Shown: piece after piece, positions 1-7,459 of the stretch
How positions within the stretch are numbered: the first letter of the stretch is position 1
Layout of the letters: the number at the start of each line of letters is the position of its first letter
From: an uncultured Phycisphaerales bacterium
GTDB lineage: Bacteria > Planctomycetota > Phycisphaerae > WQYP01
Assembly (NCBI GenBank): GCA_903845195.1
Contig: CAIMWO010000024.1
Coordinates: forward strand, 62,001-126,000
Direction: 5' to 3'
Length of the DNA: 64,000 bases
Made by a program: the position numbers and the translations under genes
Notes under the pieces: model-generated
Database searches by the model: none
Told to the model about the DNA's origin: nothing
The model's input: the letters and a program-made list of their open reading frames with translations, nothing else

Positions 1-170
1 AGGGCGAGGTCGCCGAGAATCTGCCCCTGCGATTTGCACCGCATTTGACGTTCCATCTGGACGAGACGCTGAAGAAGGAAGCGGAAATTTTCCGCAAGAT
101 CGACGAGGCGGTAGGTCGAGCGCCGGCCGCTGATGGCGCGGATGCTGCAGCGCCCGGTCAGGACGAATAA
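1..170 (+). CDS. rbfA: Ribosome-binding factor A, C-terminal fragment
   Basis: The reading frame is open from the first bases and stops at 168-170, giving the last 55 residues of a protein cut by the window edge. It contains LPLRFAPHLTFHLDETLKKE followed by an acidic Ala-rich tail. The pattern leucine-rich segment, P-x-L-x-F-x-x-D-E-S/T-x-x-K matches the last strand and helix of the KH-like fold of RbfA, the 30S maturation factor acting on the 5' helix of 16S rRNA. Only the C-terminus is visible, so the call rests on one short conserved stretch. Confidence 0.7.
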   Translation, partial: GEVAENLPLRFAPHLTFHLDETLKKEAEIFRKIDEAVGRAPAADGADAAAPGQDE

Positions 171-222
171 CCGTCGCCGAGTACTCGGCGGCCAGTCATG
201 CAAAGCAAGGACCCTTGTGCCC

Positions 223-1035
223 ATGAACAAAGCCAACATCAAGATCGATGTCCTGAAGAAGACCCTGTCGCGCCTGATCAAAGCGGCCCCGGCCAAGGCG
301 CCCGAGCCGGTCGATCCGGTGACGCGGATCATCCGCGCATTCATGGAATACGATTGTGACGAGGCGCGGTCAACGGTCGCCGAGCGGAAGATCGCCGAGA
401 ACATGGTGGACCACAATGAGCTGCGCGTGACGCCGGCGATTGAGCTGGCCGCATTGCTTGGGGCGCGCTATCCGTTCGCCGAATCGCGTTGTGCGGCCCT
501 GCACCGGACGCTGCAATCGATCTTCGACCGCGAGCATCAAATGCGCCTCGATCGGCTGGGAGAAATGCGCAAGACGGAAATTCGCCCCTATTTCCAGTCG
601 CTGGCGGGCATTACGCCGTACGTTGAAGCTGCGGTTTCGCTGGATTGCTACGGCGTTCATGCCGTGCCGATGGATACCAAGCTGCTGCTGTGGCTGGTTT
701 CCAAGGATGCTTTGCCGGAAACCCTGGATCTCAAGACCGCCCAGCAGATCCTCGAAAAGCATCTCAAGGCGACCGAAGCGGCCGATTTCTTCCACGGTGC
801 GCGGCATGAGCTTGAAGGCTGGTCGCCCAAGTCGTGGCCGCAAGTCGCCAAGGTCCCGTCGCCGATTCTGGCCCCCCCACCGATTGAGGGCTCGCCGGAA
901 GCCATCGCCAAGGCCAAAGCCGCCAAGGAACTGGCTGCCAAAGAGCTGGCGGCCAAAGATGCCCCGAAAGAGGCACCGAAGAAGCCGGAAGTAAAGGCCA
1001 AGGAAGCTCCCAAGGCCGCGGCCAAGAAGAAATAA
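223..1035 (+). CDS. Endonuclease III-like (degenerate HhH-GPD) protein with Lys/Ala-rich tail
   Basis: 270 residues from the ATG at 223; an upstream in-frame ATG at 133 would overlap rbfA by 38 bases and is less likely. The central part aligns by eye with the HhH-GPD fold: a Gly-containing turn (LAGITPYVEA), then HAVPMDTKLL, which resembles the A-V-D-T-H segment carrying the conserved catalytic Asp of endonuclease III. The Lys of the helix-hairpin-helix and the C-terminal Fe-S cysteines are not visible, so base-excision activity is doubtful. The last 45 residues are a low-complexity KAA/KEA/PKEAPKK tail that may bind nucleic acid. It follows rbfA by 52 bases. The fold assignment is inference; function unknown. 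Confidence 0.5.
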   Translation: MNKANIKIDVLKKTLSRLIKAAPAKAPEPVDPVTRIIRAFMEYDCDEARSTVAERKIAENMVDHNELRVTPAIELAALLGARYPFAESRCAALHRTLQSIFDREHQMRLDRLGEMRKTEIRPYFQSLAGITPYVEAAVSLDCYGVHAVPMDTKLLLWLVSKDALPETLDLKTAQQILEKHLKATEAADFFHGARHELEGWSPKSWPQVAKVPSPILAPPPIEGSPEAIAKAKAAKELAAKELAAKDAPKEAPKKPEVKAKEAPKAAAKKK

Positions 1036-1245
1036 CCCTCGCCACGAAAAAGACCGTTACAGCCGACAGAAGCCTATTCGCTTCGGTTACCGCGTCCTGC
1101 GCCCCGTGGTTTCACCTACCTCCGCAAGCGCTCCAGGATTTGTCCCTCGCCCACCCCCACATATCTCGCCGATAGAGAAAATGGAAAAGCTGCATTTCAG
1201 CCGTTAGAGTGCAACCTTCTCGCTAGGACCGATAACGAGGTACTC

Positions 1246-3018
1246 ATGAAAACTGTTGTCCACGTCACCCACGAAGCAGTCCAGAAAATCGGCGGCATCG
1301 GCGCTGTTCTTCACGGCCTGGTCACGTCCAAGACCTACCGATCCGAGGTCGGCCGCGACATCTTCCTGGGACCGCTCTTCTCCACCGAAGGCCCGCTGGA
1401 GAGCCGCCTGCCCGGTGGGAAGGTTCTCTATTCCGGCGTCGATGGCCACCGCAATACGCCCTACGCCAACGACTTTGCGCGCATCGAACATGAATACGGC
1501 GTCAAAATCATCTACGGCATCAAGACCTTTCACGACCCCCTCACCGGCATCACCACCGAACCGGAAGTGATTCTCGTCGATGTCCGCCACTACAACCCGG
1601 ACAAGATGGGCGTGATGAAGTTCATTCTGTACAAGGATTACGGCATCGAGTCCGGTCCTTACGAGAACATCTGGGATTATGAGCAGTACTGCCGCATTGC
1701 CGAGCCGGGCCTGGAGGCCATCCGGGCCATCGGCGCCTGCTCGAACGGCGGGCCGGTGACACCGATCATCCTTGCGCATGAATACATGGGTATGCCGACG
1801 GCGCTGTGCGCCCGCTCGCGCTTTCCCGGACAGTTTCGCTCGATCTTCTACGCCCATGAAGTGGCGACGATGCGGCGGCTGGTCGAGCACCACTCCGGTC
1901 ACGACACGATGTTCTACAACGTGTTGGAAAAGGCCCAGGCGGAAGGCAAGCACGTCGAGGATGTGTTCGGCAGCCAGAACGATTTTTACAAACATCCGCT
2001 GGTCTCGGCAGCGCGATTCTGCGACAACATTTTTGCCGTTGGCGACTACGTGGTGAAGGAACTTCGCTTCCTGCGTAAGGAATTCAAGAACGTTCACATC
2101 GATCTGGCCTACAACGGCGTGCCGGCGCGCCGCCTGACCACGGGTGAAAAGGCGCATTCCCGCAAGAAGCTGCAGAAATATTGCACCAGCTTGCTGGGAT
2201 ACGAGCCTGATTTTCTGCTGACGCATGTCACGCGACTGGTGCCGTCGAAAGGGCTGTGGCGCGACATCCGCGTGGTCGAGCATCTGGAAAAGCATCTGGC
2301 CAAGAACAATGAATCGGCGGTGCTGTTCGTGCTCTCGACCGAGACCTGCGGACGTTCGCCGGAAGATGTGCAGCATATGGAACGATGGTACAAGTGGCCG
2401 GTGGCTCACCGCGAGGGCCATCCCGATCTGACGGGCGGCGAGGCGGCCTATTACGCGGGCGTACAGGAATGGAATGCCCGGGCCCGGCACTGCAAGATCG
2501 TCTACATCAATCAGTTCGGCTTCGATCGCAGCGCCTGCGGCAGCCGCATGCCTGCGGACATGGACTTCCTCGACATCCGCAAAGGTTCCGACGCCGAATT
2601 CGGCCAGTCGATCTACGAACCGTTCGGCATCGCCCAGGTCGAACCGATTTCCTTTGGCGGCATCTGCGTCTTCACCGAGCTCTGCGGTTGCGCCGGCTTC
2701 ACCCGCAAGGCCGCCGGCGGCAAGGACCTCCGCAATTACATGTCGGTCGATTACACGCGCATTCCGGTCGGCCTCAAGAACCAGCCGCTGGCCACGCTGC
2801 TGAAGCTCGACGGAGCCATGCGCGATGAGATCGAGCATCACATCGGGGCGGAAATCGCGGAGGAACTGCACAAGCGCCTGCCGCGTACCGACAAGGATTT
2901 TGCCGACCTGATCGAATCGGGCGGGAAACTCGGTGAGAACATGTCCTGGGATGCCGTGGCGAAGCATTACGTGCTGCCGGGCATGGACCGGGCGCTCAAA
3001 GGTAAAGGCGGCGCATGA
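1246..3018 (+). CDS. Glycogen/starch-synthase-like GT-B glycosyltransferase
   Basis: 590 residues; GAGG lies about 6 bases before the ATG. Residues 14-19 (KIGGIG) match the K-x-GG-x-G loop that binds ADP/UDP-glucose in glycogen and starch synthases, and around residue 458 the segment YEPFGIAQVE followed by a Gly-rich strand matches the E-x7-E nucleotide-sugar site of retaining GT-B enzymes. LVPSKGLWRD marks the start of the C-terminal Rossmann domain. It shows features of both GT3 and GT5 synthases and fits neither cleanly. No signal peptide, so cytoplasmic. The stop overlaps the start of the next gene (ATGA), which implies translational coupling and a shared pathway. Exact donor and acceptor are unknown. 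Confidence 0.62.
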   Translation: MKTVVHVTHEAVQKIGGIGAVLHGLVTSKTYRSEVGRDIFLGPLFSTEGPLESRLPGGKVLYSGVDGHRNTPYANDFARIEHEYGVKIIYGIKTFHDPLTGITTEPEVILVDVRHYNPDKMGVMKFILYKDYGIESGPYENIWDYEQYCRIAEPGLEAIRAIGACSNGGPVTPIILAHEYMGMPTALCARSRFPGQFRSIFYAHEVATMRRLVEHHSGHDTMFYNVLEKAQAEGKHVEDVFGSQNDFYKHPLVSAARFCDNIFAVGDYVVKELRFLRKEFKNVHIDLAYNGVPARRLTTGEKAHSRKKLQKYCTSLLGYEPDFLLTHVTRLVPSKGLWRDIRVVEHLEKHLAKNNESAVLFVLSTETCGRSPEDVQHMERWYKWPVAHREGHPDLTGGEAAYYAGVQEWNARARHCKIVYINQFGFDRSACGSRMPADMDFLDIRKGSDAEFGQSIYEPFGIAQVEPISFGGICVFTELCGCAGFTRKAAGGKDLRNYMSVDYTRIPVGLKNQPLATLLKLDGAMRDEIEHHIGAEIAEELHKRLPRTDKDFADLIESGGKLGENMSWDAVAKHYVLPGMDRALKGKGGA

Positions 3019-3956
3019 TTCCAGGCTGGCTTGCGAGGCCCCTTCCTCCATTCCCGCACGTTTCATTGCTCTACAAGATCCGTTCATTCGGACTTGATTA
3101 CGTGGTGCTGCACCTCGGCGAAGAGGGAACGCTCTACGTCACCCGCCATGGCTGGCCGTTGCTGGAGCAACTTCTCCCTGCCGCCTGGTATACCGATCAA
3201 AAGTACGCATCGATCGGTCGCCGCATGTCGGTGGCCACCGGGACGGTCTATCGTGTACCGGCCGAGGCCGCAGGCAAGACCGCCGACCTGCTCATCAAAT
3301 TTTCCCGCGTCGGTCAGGAAGTGCCGATCTGGATCGAACCCTCGGCCGAAGCCCACATCACCCAACAGGATATTGCCAACGCACGCTTCGTCGGACCGTT
3401 CGAGGAATTCGGCCTCTGTGAGGAGATCCGACAGGGCGCTTTCGGACCGCCACAACTGCATATCCGCACGAAAAGCCCTTTGGCGATCTATGTGCCTCCC
3501 CGGCGCTATCAGCCGTGGCAACTGGGCCGGCAGGACTCCGATTTCGATATGTCCAACAACACTCAGGCAGAAGACCCCACCCACCTCGGCGGCGCTGCGG
3601 TCCACCTGGATATGGACCGCGATTACGTCCTGGTCTATGGCTGGCTGCACGGGGATGATGCGCAGGTCTGCTATTCCCGCGGCGAGATTTCACGCGAAGA
3701 ATTCGAATCGCTTACCCCAATGGTCGTCGCCGAGCTCGAAGCCAAAGGCTTTCTGATGCTCGATGTAAAACCGCTGCATTTCATCCTCCGCAAACGCCAC
3801 CAGCGGAGAAGCAGCCGAACCGGAGAGGCCGACGGCGATTTTCTCCGCCGCAACGGCCAACTCGTCTACGCCCTGATCGATTACGAACTGGTCGTCCGCA
3901 CCCAACCCCACCGCCGCTGGCTCCAGGAACAACTCAACGCCAGCCTCGCGGATTGA
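3015..3956 (+). CDS. Kinase-fold protein coupled to the glycosyltransferase
   Basis: 313 residues; starts within the stop of the preceding glycosyltransferase gene (ATGA at 3015-3018). I do not recognise a named family, but three motifs in the right order suggest an atypical protein-kinase-like fold: LLIKFSR with Lys95 in a strand (VAIK-like), DVKPLHFIL at about 250-258 (catalytic-loop-like, with Asp250 and His255), and LIDYEL around 287-292 (DFG-like Asp289). This resembles small-molecule or LPS kinase-type enzymes. The N-terminal residues before LLYKIRSFGLDY may not be part of the fold. A role in modifying or regulating the product of the glycosyltransferase is inference from coupling. Confidence 0.45.
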   Translation: MIPGWLARPLPPFPHVSLLYKIRSFGLDYVVLHLGEEGTLYVTRHGWPLLEQLLPAAWYTDQKYASIGRRMSVATGTVYRVPAEAAGKTADLLIKFSRVGQEVPIWIEPSAEAHITQQDIANARFVGPFEEFGLCEEIRQGAFGPPQLHIRTKSPLAIYVPPRRYQPWQLGRQDSDFDMSNNTQAEDPTHLGGAAVHLDMDRDYVLVYGWLHGDDAQVCYSRGEISREEFESLTPMVVAELEAKGFLMLDVKPLHFILRKRHQRRSSRTGEADGDFLRRNGQLVYALIDYELVVRTQPHRRWLQEQLNASLAD

Positions 3957-3989
3957 CCACCCCCCCCGTCTCCCCGCCGCCCCCCCTCA

Positions 3990-4019
3990 TTGACAACCTT
4001 TCAGGTCCATCGATACGAT
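3990..4019 (+). promoter_or_regulatory. Candidate sigma-70-type promoter of the thrS leader
   Basis: A perfect TTGACA at 3990-3995 is followed 18 bases later by TACGAT at 4014-4019, a four-of-six match to TATAAT. It lies after the upstream stop and ahead of a short leader peptide and a terminator-like hairpin, giving a predicted transcription start near 4026. Confidence 0.55.
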
Positions 4020-4050
4020 AGCCCTCAATTCGGAGGCACCCGGTAAAGTT

Positions 4051-4077
4051 ATGCGGATGACTACGCGGCCCAACTGA
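4051..4077 (+). CDS. Putative thrS leader peptide (MRMTTRPN)
   Basis: Eight-codon reading frame ATG-CGG-ATG-ACT-ACG-CGG-CCC-AAC-TGA with two consecutive threonine codons. GGAGG lies at 4032-4036, 14 bases before the ATG (rather long). It sits between a good promoter and a GC-rich hairpin with a T-run, upstream of threonyl-tRNA synthetase, the arrangement expected for ribosome-mediated attenuation that senses charged tRNA-Thr. Its heptamer GCGGCCC (4065-4071) is identical to one in the terminator region (4111-4117), so the leader RNA could compete for the 3' arm. Translation of so short a frame is inferred. Confidence 0.5.
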   Translation: MRMTTRPN

Positions 4078-4111
4078 ACTCTCGGCAGACGCGACGACCC
4101 CCAATTGTCAG

Positions 4112-4146
4112 CGGCCCGCCGGGTATTCGGTCGGGCCGTTTTCGTT
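4112..4146 (+). terminator. Attenuator-type terminator hairpin before thrS
   Basis: CGGCCCG at 4112-4118 pairs perfectly with CGGGCCG at 4132-4138, and the hairpin is followed directly by TTTTCGTT. It lies 35 bases after the leader-peptide stop and 66 bases before the chosen thrS start, so it would end transcription before thrS unless an alternative fold forms. Confidence 0.6.
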
Positions 4147-4153
4147 GGATTCG

Positions 4154-4189
4154 CCAGTAGCCAGTGGCCAGTTTTCAGTTTTCAGTGGT
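4154..4189 (+). repeat. Near-tandem word repeat (CCAGT / TTTTCAGT)
   Basis: Short tandem words: CCAGT three times, then TTTTCAG twice. It lies just upstream of the thrS ribosome-binding region. It belongs to the same style of low-complexity repeat seen in many spacers of this window (for example 31857-31934 and 44302-44558). Confidence 0.5.
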
Positions 4190-4211
4190 ACTACAAGGAA
4201 ATGAGATATCG

Positions 4212-6194
4212 ATGATCAAGATCACTCTTCCCAATGGTGCGGTGAAGGAATTTGATGCCGCGACCATCACCGGCAAGCAAGTTGCCGAGTCCATCGGACC
4301 GCGACTGGCGAAGGATGCGCTGGGCATCGTCGTCAATGGCGAACTGCGCGACCTCCTGGCCCCGATCACGTCCGATGCGTCCATCGCCATCGTCACGCCC
4401 AAGGCAGAGGATGCCAATGCGCTCTATCTGCTGCGCCACTCGGCAGCGCACGTCATGGCCGAAGCGATCACGCGCCTTTATCCCCAAACCAAGCTGGCCT
4501 ACGGCCCTCCAGTGGACACCGGATTCTATTACGACATGGAATTGGATCACAAGCTCAGCGTCGATGACTTCGTGAAGATCGAAGAAGAAATCAAAAAGAT
4601 TCTCGCAGAAGACCGGTACTTCACCCGGTATGAATTGTCGAAGGACGCGGCCCTCGCCAAGCTGAACACAGAAGGCAATCCCTATAAGCTCGACAACGCC
4701 CAGCGTGCCCTGGAAACCGATGCCAATGCGATCATCAGCTTCTACGCCACCGGCGAGCCGGGAAAAAATTGGGAAGACCTTTGCCGCGGTCCGCACGTAC
4801 CCAGCACCGGCCGCATCGGTGCAGTGAAGGTGATGAGCGTCGCCGGGGCATACTGGCATGGCGACGAAACGAAGCAGCAGTTGCAGCGGGTTTACGGCGC
4901 CGCCTTCGCCACGCCGAAGGAGCTTGAGACTTACCTGAACAATATCGAAGAAGCCAAGAAACGCGATCACCGCGTCATCGGCAAGCAGATGAGCCTCTTC
5001 ACCATCTCCCCCCTCGTCGGCTCCGGCCTCATCCTCTGGATGCCCAAAGGGGCCATCATGCGGCAGGAACTTGAACAGTTCATGCGGGAAGAGCTCGCCA
5101 AACGCGACTACGTGCCGGTCTACACCCCGCATATCGGCAAGGTCGATCTCTACAAGATCTCCGGCCACTACCCGTACTACCAGGAATCGCAGTTCCCCAC
5201 GATCAAGATGAAGGAACGCGATTCCGAGGATGAGAGCGAGTACCTGCTCAAGCCGATGAACTGCCCCCATCACATTCAGATTTATGCCGCCGAACCGCGA
5301 AGCTATCGCGATCTGCCGGTGCGTCTGGCGGAGTTCGGCACCGTCTATCGATTCGAGCAATCGGGCGAGCTCAACGGCATGACGCGCGTCCGCGGATTCA
5401 CCCAGGATGATGCCCACCTCTTCTGCACGCCCGAGCAGGTCGAAGGGGAATTCCGCAGCACCGTCGAAATGGTCATGCATGTTTTCGAAACGCTGGGTTT
5501 CAAAGATTACGAGTGCCGCGTGTCGCTGCGCGATCCCAAGAGCGACAAGTACGTCGGCGACCCGGCCAACTGGGACCGCGCCGAAAACACGCTGCGCAAG
5601 GTGGTCAAGGACGTCGGCATTCGCGCCGAGGAATCCACCGGCGAGGCCGCGTTCTACGGCCCGAAGATCGACTTCATGGTCAAAGACGTCATCGGCCGCA
5701 AGTGGCAGCTCGGCACCGTGCAGCTCGATTACAACCTGCCCGAGCGGTTCCAGCTCGAATACATCGGCGCCGACAACGTCCGCCACCGCCCCGTGATGAT
5801 CCACCGCGCCCCCTTCGGCAGCATGGAACGCTTCACCGGCATCCTCATCGAACACTTCGCCGGCGCGTTCCCGACCTGGCTCAGCCCCACCCAGGTGGCC
5901 GTGCTGACCATTTCCGAGAAGTTCAACGACTACGCCAACGGCGTCCTCGCCAAACTCAAAGCCGCCAACATCCGCACCGAGATCGACCTCAGCGGCGACA
6001 AGATCGGCGGCAAGATCCGCCGCGCCCGCGAGCAAAAGATCCCCTACATGCTCATCCTCGGCAACAAAGAAATGGAAGCCCACGCCGTCGCCATCCGCAC
6101 GCGGAAGGACAAGGATCTCGGCGCGATGCCGGTGGATGCGTTCATCGAGAAGCTTACCACCGAAATCCGCACGCGCGCCCTGCCGACGGAGTAG
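4212..6194 (+). CDS. thrS: Threonyl-tRNA synthetase
   Basis: 660 residues, the usual bacterial length. It attaches threonine to tRNA-Thr in the cytoplasm. An N-terminal TGS domain (MIKITLPNGAVKEFD) is followed by the editing domain with HSAAH (His76, His80), the class II catalytic core with the zinc-ligand Cys351 in MNCPHH, and motif 2/3 segments (RFEQSGELNGMTRVRGFTQD; HRAPFGSMERF), then the anticodon-binding domain. The ATG at 4212 is preferred to the one at 4164, since the TGS domain normally begins at MIKITLP and AAGGA lies about 12 bases upstream. The 5' region carries a leader peptide and terminator that probably control it. Confidence 0.97.
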   Translation: MIKITLPNGAVKEFDAATITGKQVAESIGPRLAKDALGIVVNGELRDLLAPITSDASIAIVTPKAEDANALYLLRHSAAHVMAEAITRLYPQTKLAYGPPVDTGFYYDMELDHKLSVDDFVKIEEEIKKILAEDRYFTRYELSKDAALAKLNTEGNPYKLDNAQRALETDANAIISFYATGEPGKNWEDLCRGPHVPSTGRIGAVKVMSVAGAYWHGDETKQQLQRVYGAAFATPKELETYLNNIEEAKKRDHRVIGKQMSLFTISPLVGSGLILWMPKGAIMRQELEQFMREELAKRDYVPVYTPHIGKVDLYKISGHYPYYQESQFPTIKMKERDSEDESEYLLKPMNCPHHIQIYAAEPRSYRDLPVRLAEFGTVYRFEQSGELNGMTRVRGFTQDDAHLFCTPEQVEGEFRSTVEMVMHVFETLGFKDYECRVSLRDPKSDKYVGDPANWDRAENTLRKVVKDVGIRAEESTGEAAFYGPKIDFMVKDVIGRKWQLGTVQLDYNLPERFQLEYIGADNVRHRPVMIHRAPFGSMERFTGILIEHFAGAFPTWLSPTQVAVLTISEKFNDYANGVLAKLKAANIRTEIDLSGDKIGGKIRRAREQKIPYMLILGNKEMEAHAVAIRTRKDKDLGAMPVDAFIEKLTTEIRTRALPTE

Positions 6195-6236
6195 TGTGAC
6201 GCTCATAGACGCTTCCTCATGAAAGGAGTACACCTC

Positions 6237-6491
6237 GTGCCCTACCTTTTCTTCGTTGGCGCACTGATATGCACCATATTGTCCGTGGACCACAATACCG
6301 GCACCATTGGCATGGCCGCGTGTGGCCTTTGGATCGTCTTTGCCATTCTCCAAGTCCATAAATCGAAACTGAAACAAGAGCAGCTTGCTGCATTGCGGAA
6401 GTCTGGAGACGCACTCGATACTCTTGCGGAACGCGCTCTTCGTAGGCATCAAGAAGGCAAGTCTATCCCCAAAGGCATCGACGAATTATGA
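6237..6491 (+). CDS. Small membrane protein
   Basis: 84 residues from GTG 6237. AAGGAG at 6223-6228 is ideally placed for this GTG, while the in-frame ATG at 6219 overlaps the Shine-Dalgarno itself. There are two hydrophobic segments (PYLFFVGALICTILSV and an AACGLWIVFAILQV helix), then a charged tail (HKSKLKQEQLAALRK) likely to be cytoplasmic. It lies 42 bases after thrS, probably in the same transcript. No recognised family; role unknown. Confidence 0.6.
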   Translation: MPYLFFVGALICTILSVDHNTGTIGMAACGLWIVFAILQVHKSKLKQEQLAALRKSGDALDTLAERALRRHQEGKSIPKGIDEL

Positions 6492-6549
6492 ACACCGGCA
6501 GAGGCAGCCCTCGCGTCAATACCTAGCATCCGCCTTCGTGGTGAGTAAT

Positions 6550-6804
6550 ATGGCCAAACTGACTCTCGACCTTCACGACATCTTCAACCGCGGCGAGCAG
6601 ATCGAAGCCGCCCTCAATCGCATCGTGCGCGAAGCCGTCGAGAAAAAAATCGCCCTCGTCGAAATCATTCCCGGAAAAGGTTCCGGCGTTCTCAAGGAAC
6701 GCGTTCTCAAATTCTTCCAGCAAAAACACATCAAATCCCAGTACCACCGGCTCGAAAAAGATTCCAAGAACTTCGGCCGCCTATGGGTGCACTTCCGCCA
6801 CTAG
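6550..6804 (+). CDS. Stand-alone Smr-domain protein
   Basis: 84 residues, essentially a single Smr (small MutS-related) domain like the C-terminal domain of MutS2: LDLHDI near the N-terminus, IEAALNRIVREAVEKK, then IIPGKGSGVLK, the GKGSG signature loop. Family members are DNA- or RNA-cleaving modules, and stand-alone versions are implicated in rescue or quality control of mRNA. The usual H-G-K-G-S-G reads P-G-K-G-S-G here, so one signature residue differs. The ATG at 6550 begins right at the fold; a GTG at 6541 is possible. It lies downstream of thrS and the small membrane protein. Confidence 0.75.
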   Translation: MAKLTLDLHDIFNRGEQIEAALNRIVREAVEKKIALVEIIPGKGSGVLKERVLKFFQQKHIKSQYHRLEKDSKNFGRLWVHFRH

Positions 6805-6819
6805 ACCCACGCCCACCCC

Positions 6820-6852
6820 ATTCTGCATTCCGAATTCTGAACTCTGAATTCC
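6820..6852 (+). repeat. Word-like repeat (ATTCTG / GAATTCTGAA)
   Basis: Tandem variants of ATTCYG and CTGAATTC (attctgcattccgaattc then ctgaactctgaattcc) in the spacer between the Smr gene and the convergent DUF151 gene. Same style as the other dispersed repeats in the window. Confidence 0.45.
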
Positions 6853-6864
6853 CCCCCCGCGCTC

Positions 6865-7260
6865 CTACCCCCCCACCTCATCCAATACATGCTCGGCCAC
6901 AAAGATCGGCACGTTGTTCGCCACCCCCAGGGCGATCGCATCGCTCGGTCGCGAATCCACTTCCACAGTTTTCCCATTTTGACGAATCACCAGCTTTGCA
7001 AAAAACGTGTGATCCTGCAGGTCATTGATCAGAATTCTTTCCAGCTTGGCGTCGAGCTTTTCGATGACATCCGAGAGCAATTCATGCGTTTGCGGCCGAG
7101 GCGTGGGCTGCCCTTTCAACCGGCGATCGATGGCGAAAGCTTCCGTCGAGCCGATGACGATGGGAAACGCCCGTTCGCCGCCGACTTCTTTCAGGTAAAT
7201 CACCTGCTGATCAGTGGTTTCCGTAATGATGATGCGCTTGAGTTCAACTTGTACGGCCAT
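6865..7260 (-). CDS. DUF151 / bifunctional nuclease family protein
   Basis: 131 residues from the second ATG (7260); GGAG is 8 bases upstream of it but abuts the first ATG at 7266. The pattern ERAFPIVIGSTEAFAI, TPRPQTHELLSDVI and DSRPSDAIALGVANNVPIFVAEHVLDE is typical of the bifunctional nuclease (BFN/DUF151) domain, present throughout bacteria and reported to have RNase and DNase activity in plants. Full-length single-domain form, cytoplasmic. It is transcribed alone, convergent with the Smr gene and divergent from the exporter operon. Confidence 0.88.
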   Translation of the reverse strand: MAVQVELKRIIITETTDQQVIYLKEVGGERAFPIVIGSTEAFAIDRRLKGQPTPRPQTHELLSDVIEKLDAKLERILINDLQDHTFFAKLVIRQNGKTVEVDSRPSDAIALGVANNVPIFVAEHVLDEVGG

Positions 7261-7408
7261 ACGCATCTCTCCAAAGGAACGTCACTGCGGGTTCTAGCGC
7301 CTGTTGGCGCGTGTGTCAAGGACGAGGGCTCCCTCACGAGTATCAAGTATAAAGTATAGCGGAGCGACACGACTTGTGACTTTTTTCCCAAAGTGGAATC
7401 CGGCGCGC

Positions 7409-7414
7409 TATAAT
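7409..7414 (+). promoter_or_regulatory. Possible -10 box of the exporter operon
   Basis: A perfect TATAAT lies 46 bases before the adaptor gene ATG, in the short divergent spacer with the DUF151 gene. No convincing -35 box is present at the proper distance. Confidence 0.3.
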
Positions 7415-7459
7415 GACGAAATCTCAGGCCGCCATAAGTAAACCGGAAGCGAGTAGTTT

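Noticed and set aside
1204..3087. 627-codon minus-strand frame over the glycosyltransferase
   Set aside because: Shadow of the plus-strand gene, whose KIGGIG and E-x7-E motifs are intact.
3990..4150. T-box riboswitch before thrS
   Set aside because: No T-box sequence or specifier-loop stem seen; a leader peptide plus terminator explains the region better.
4191..6452. 753-codon open frame on the minus strand over thrS
   Set aside because: Exact antisense of a certain gene; the product has no recognisable domain and is explained by G+C-rich codon shadowing.
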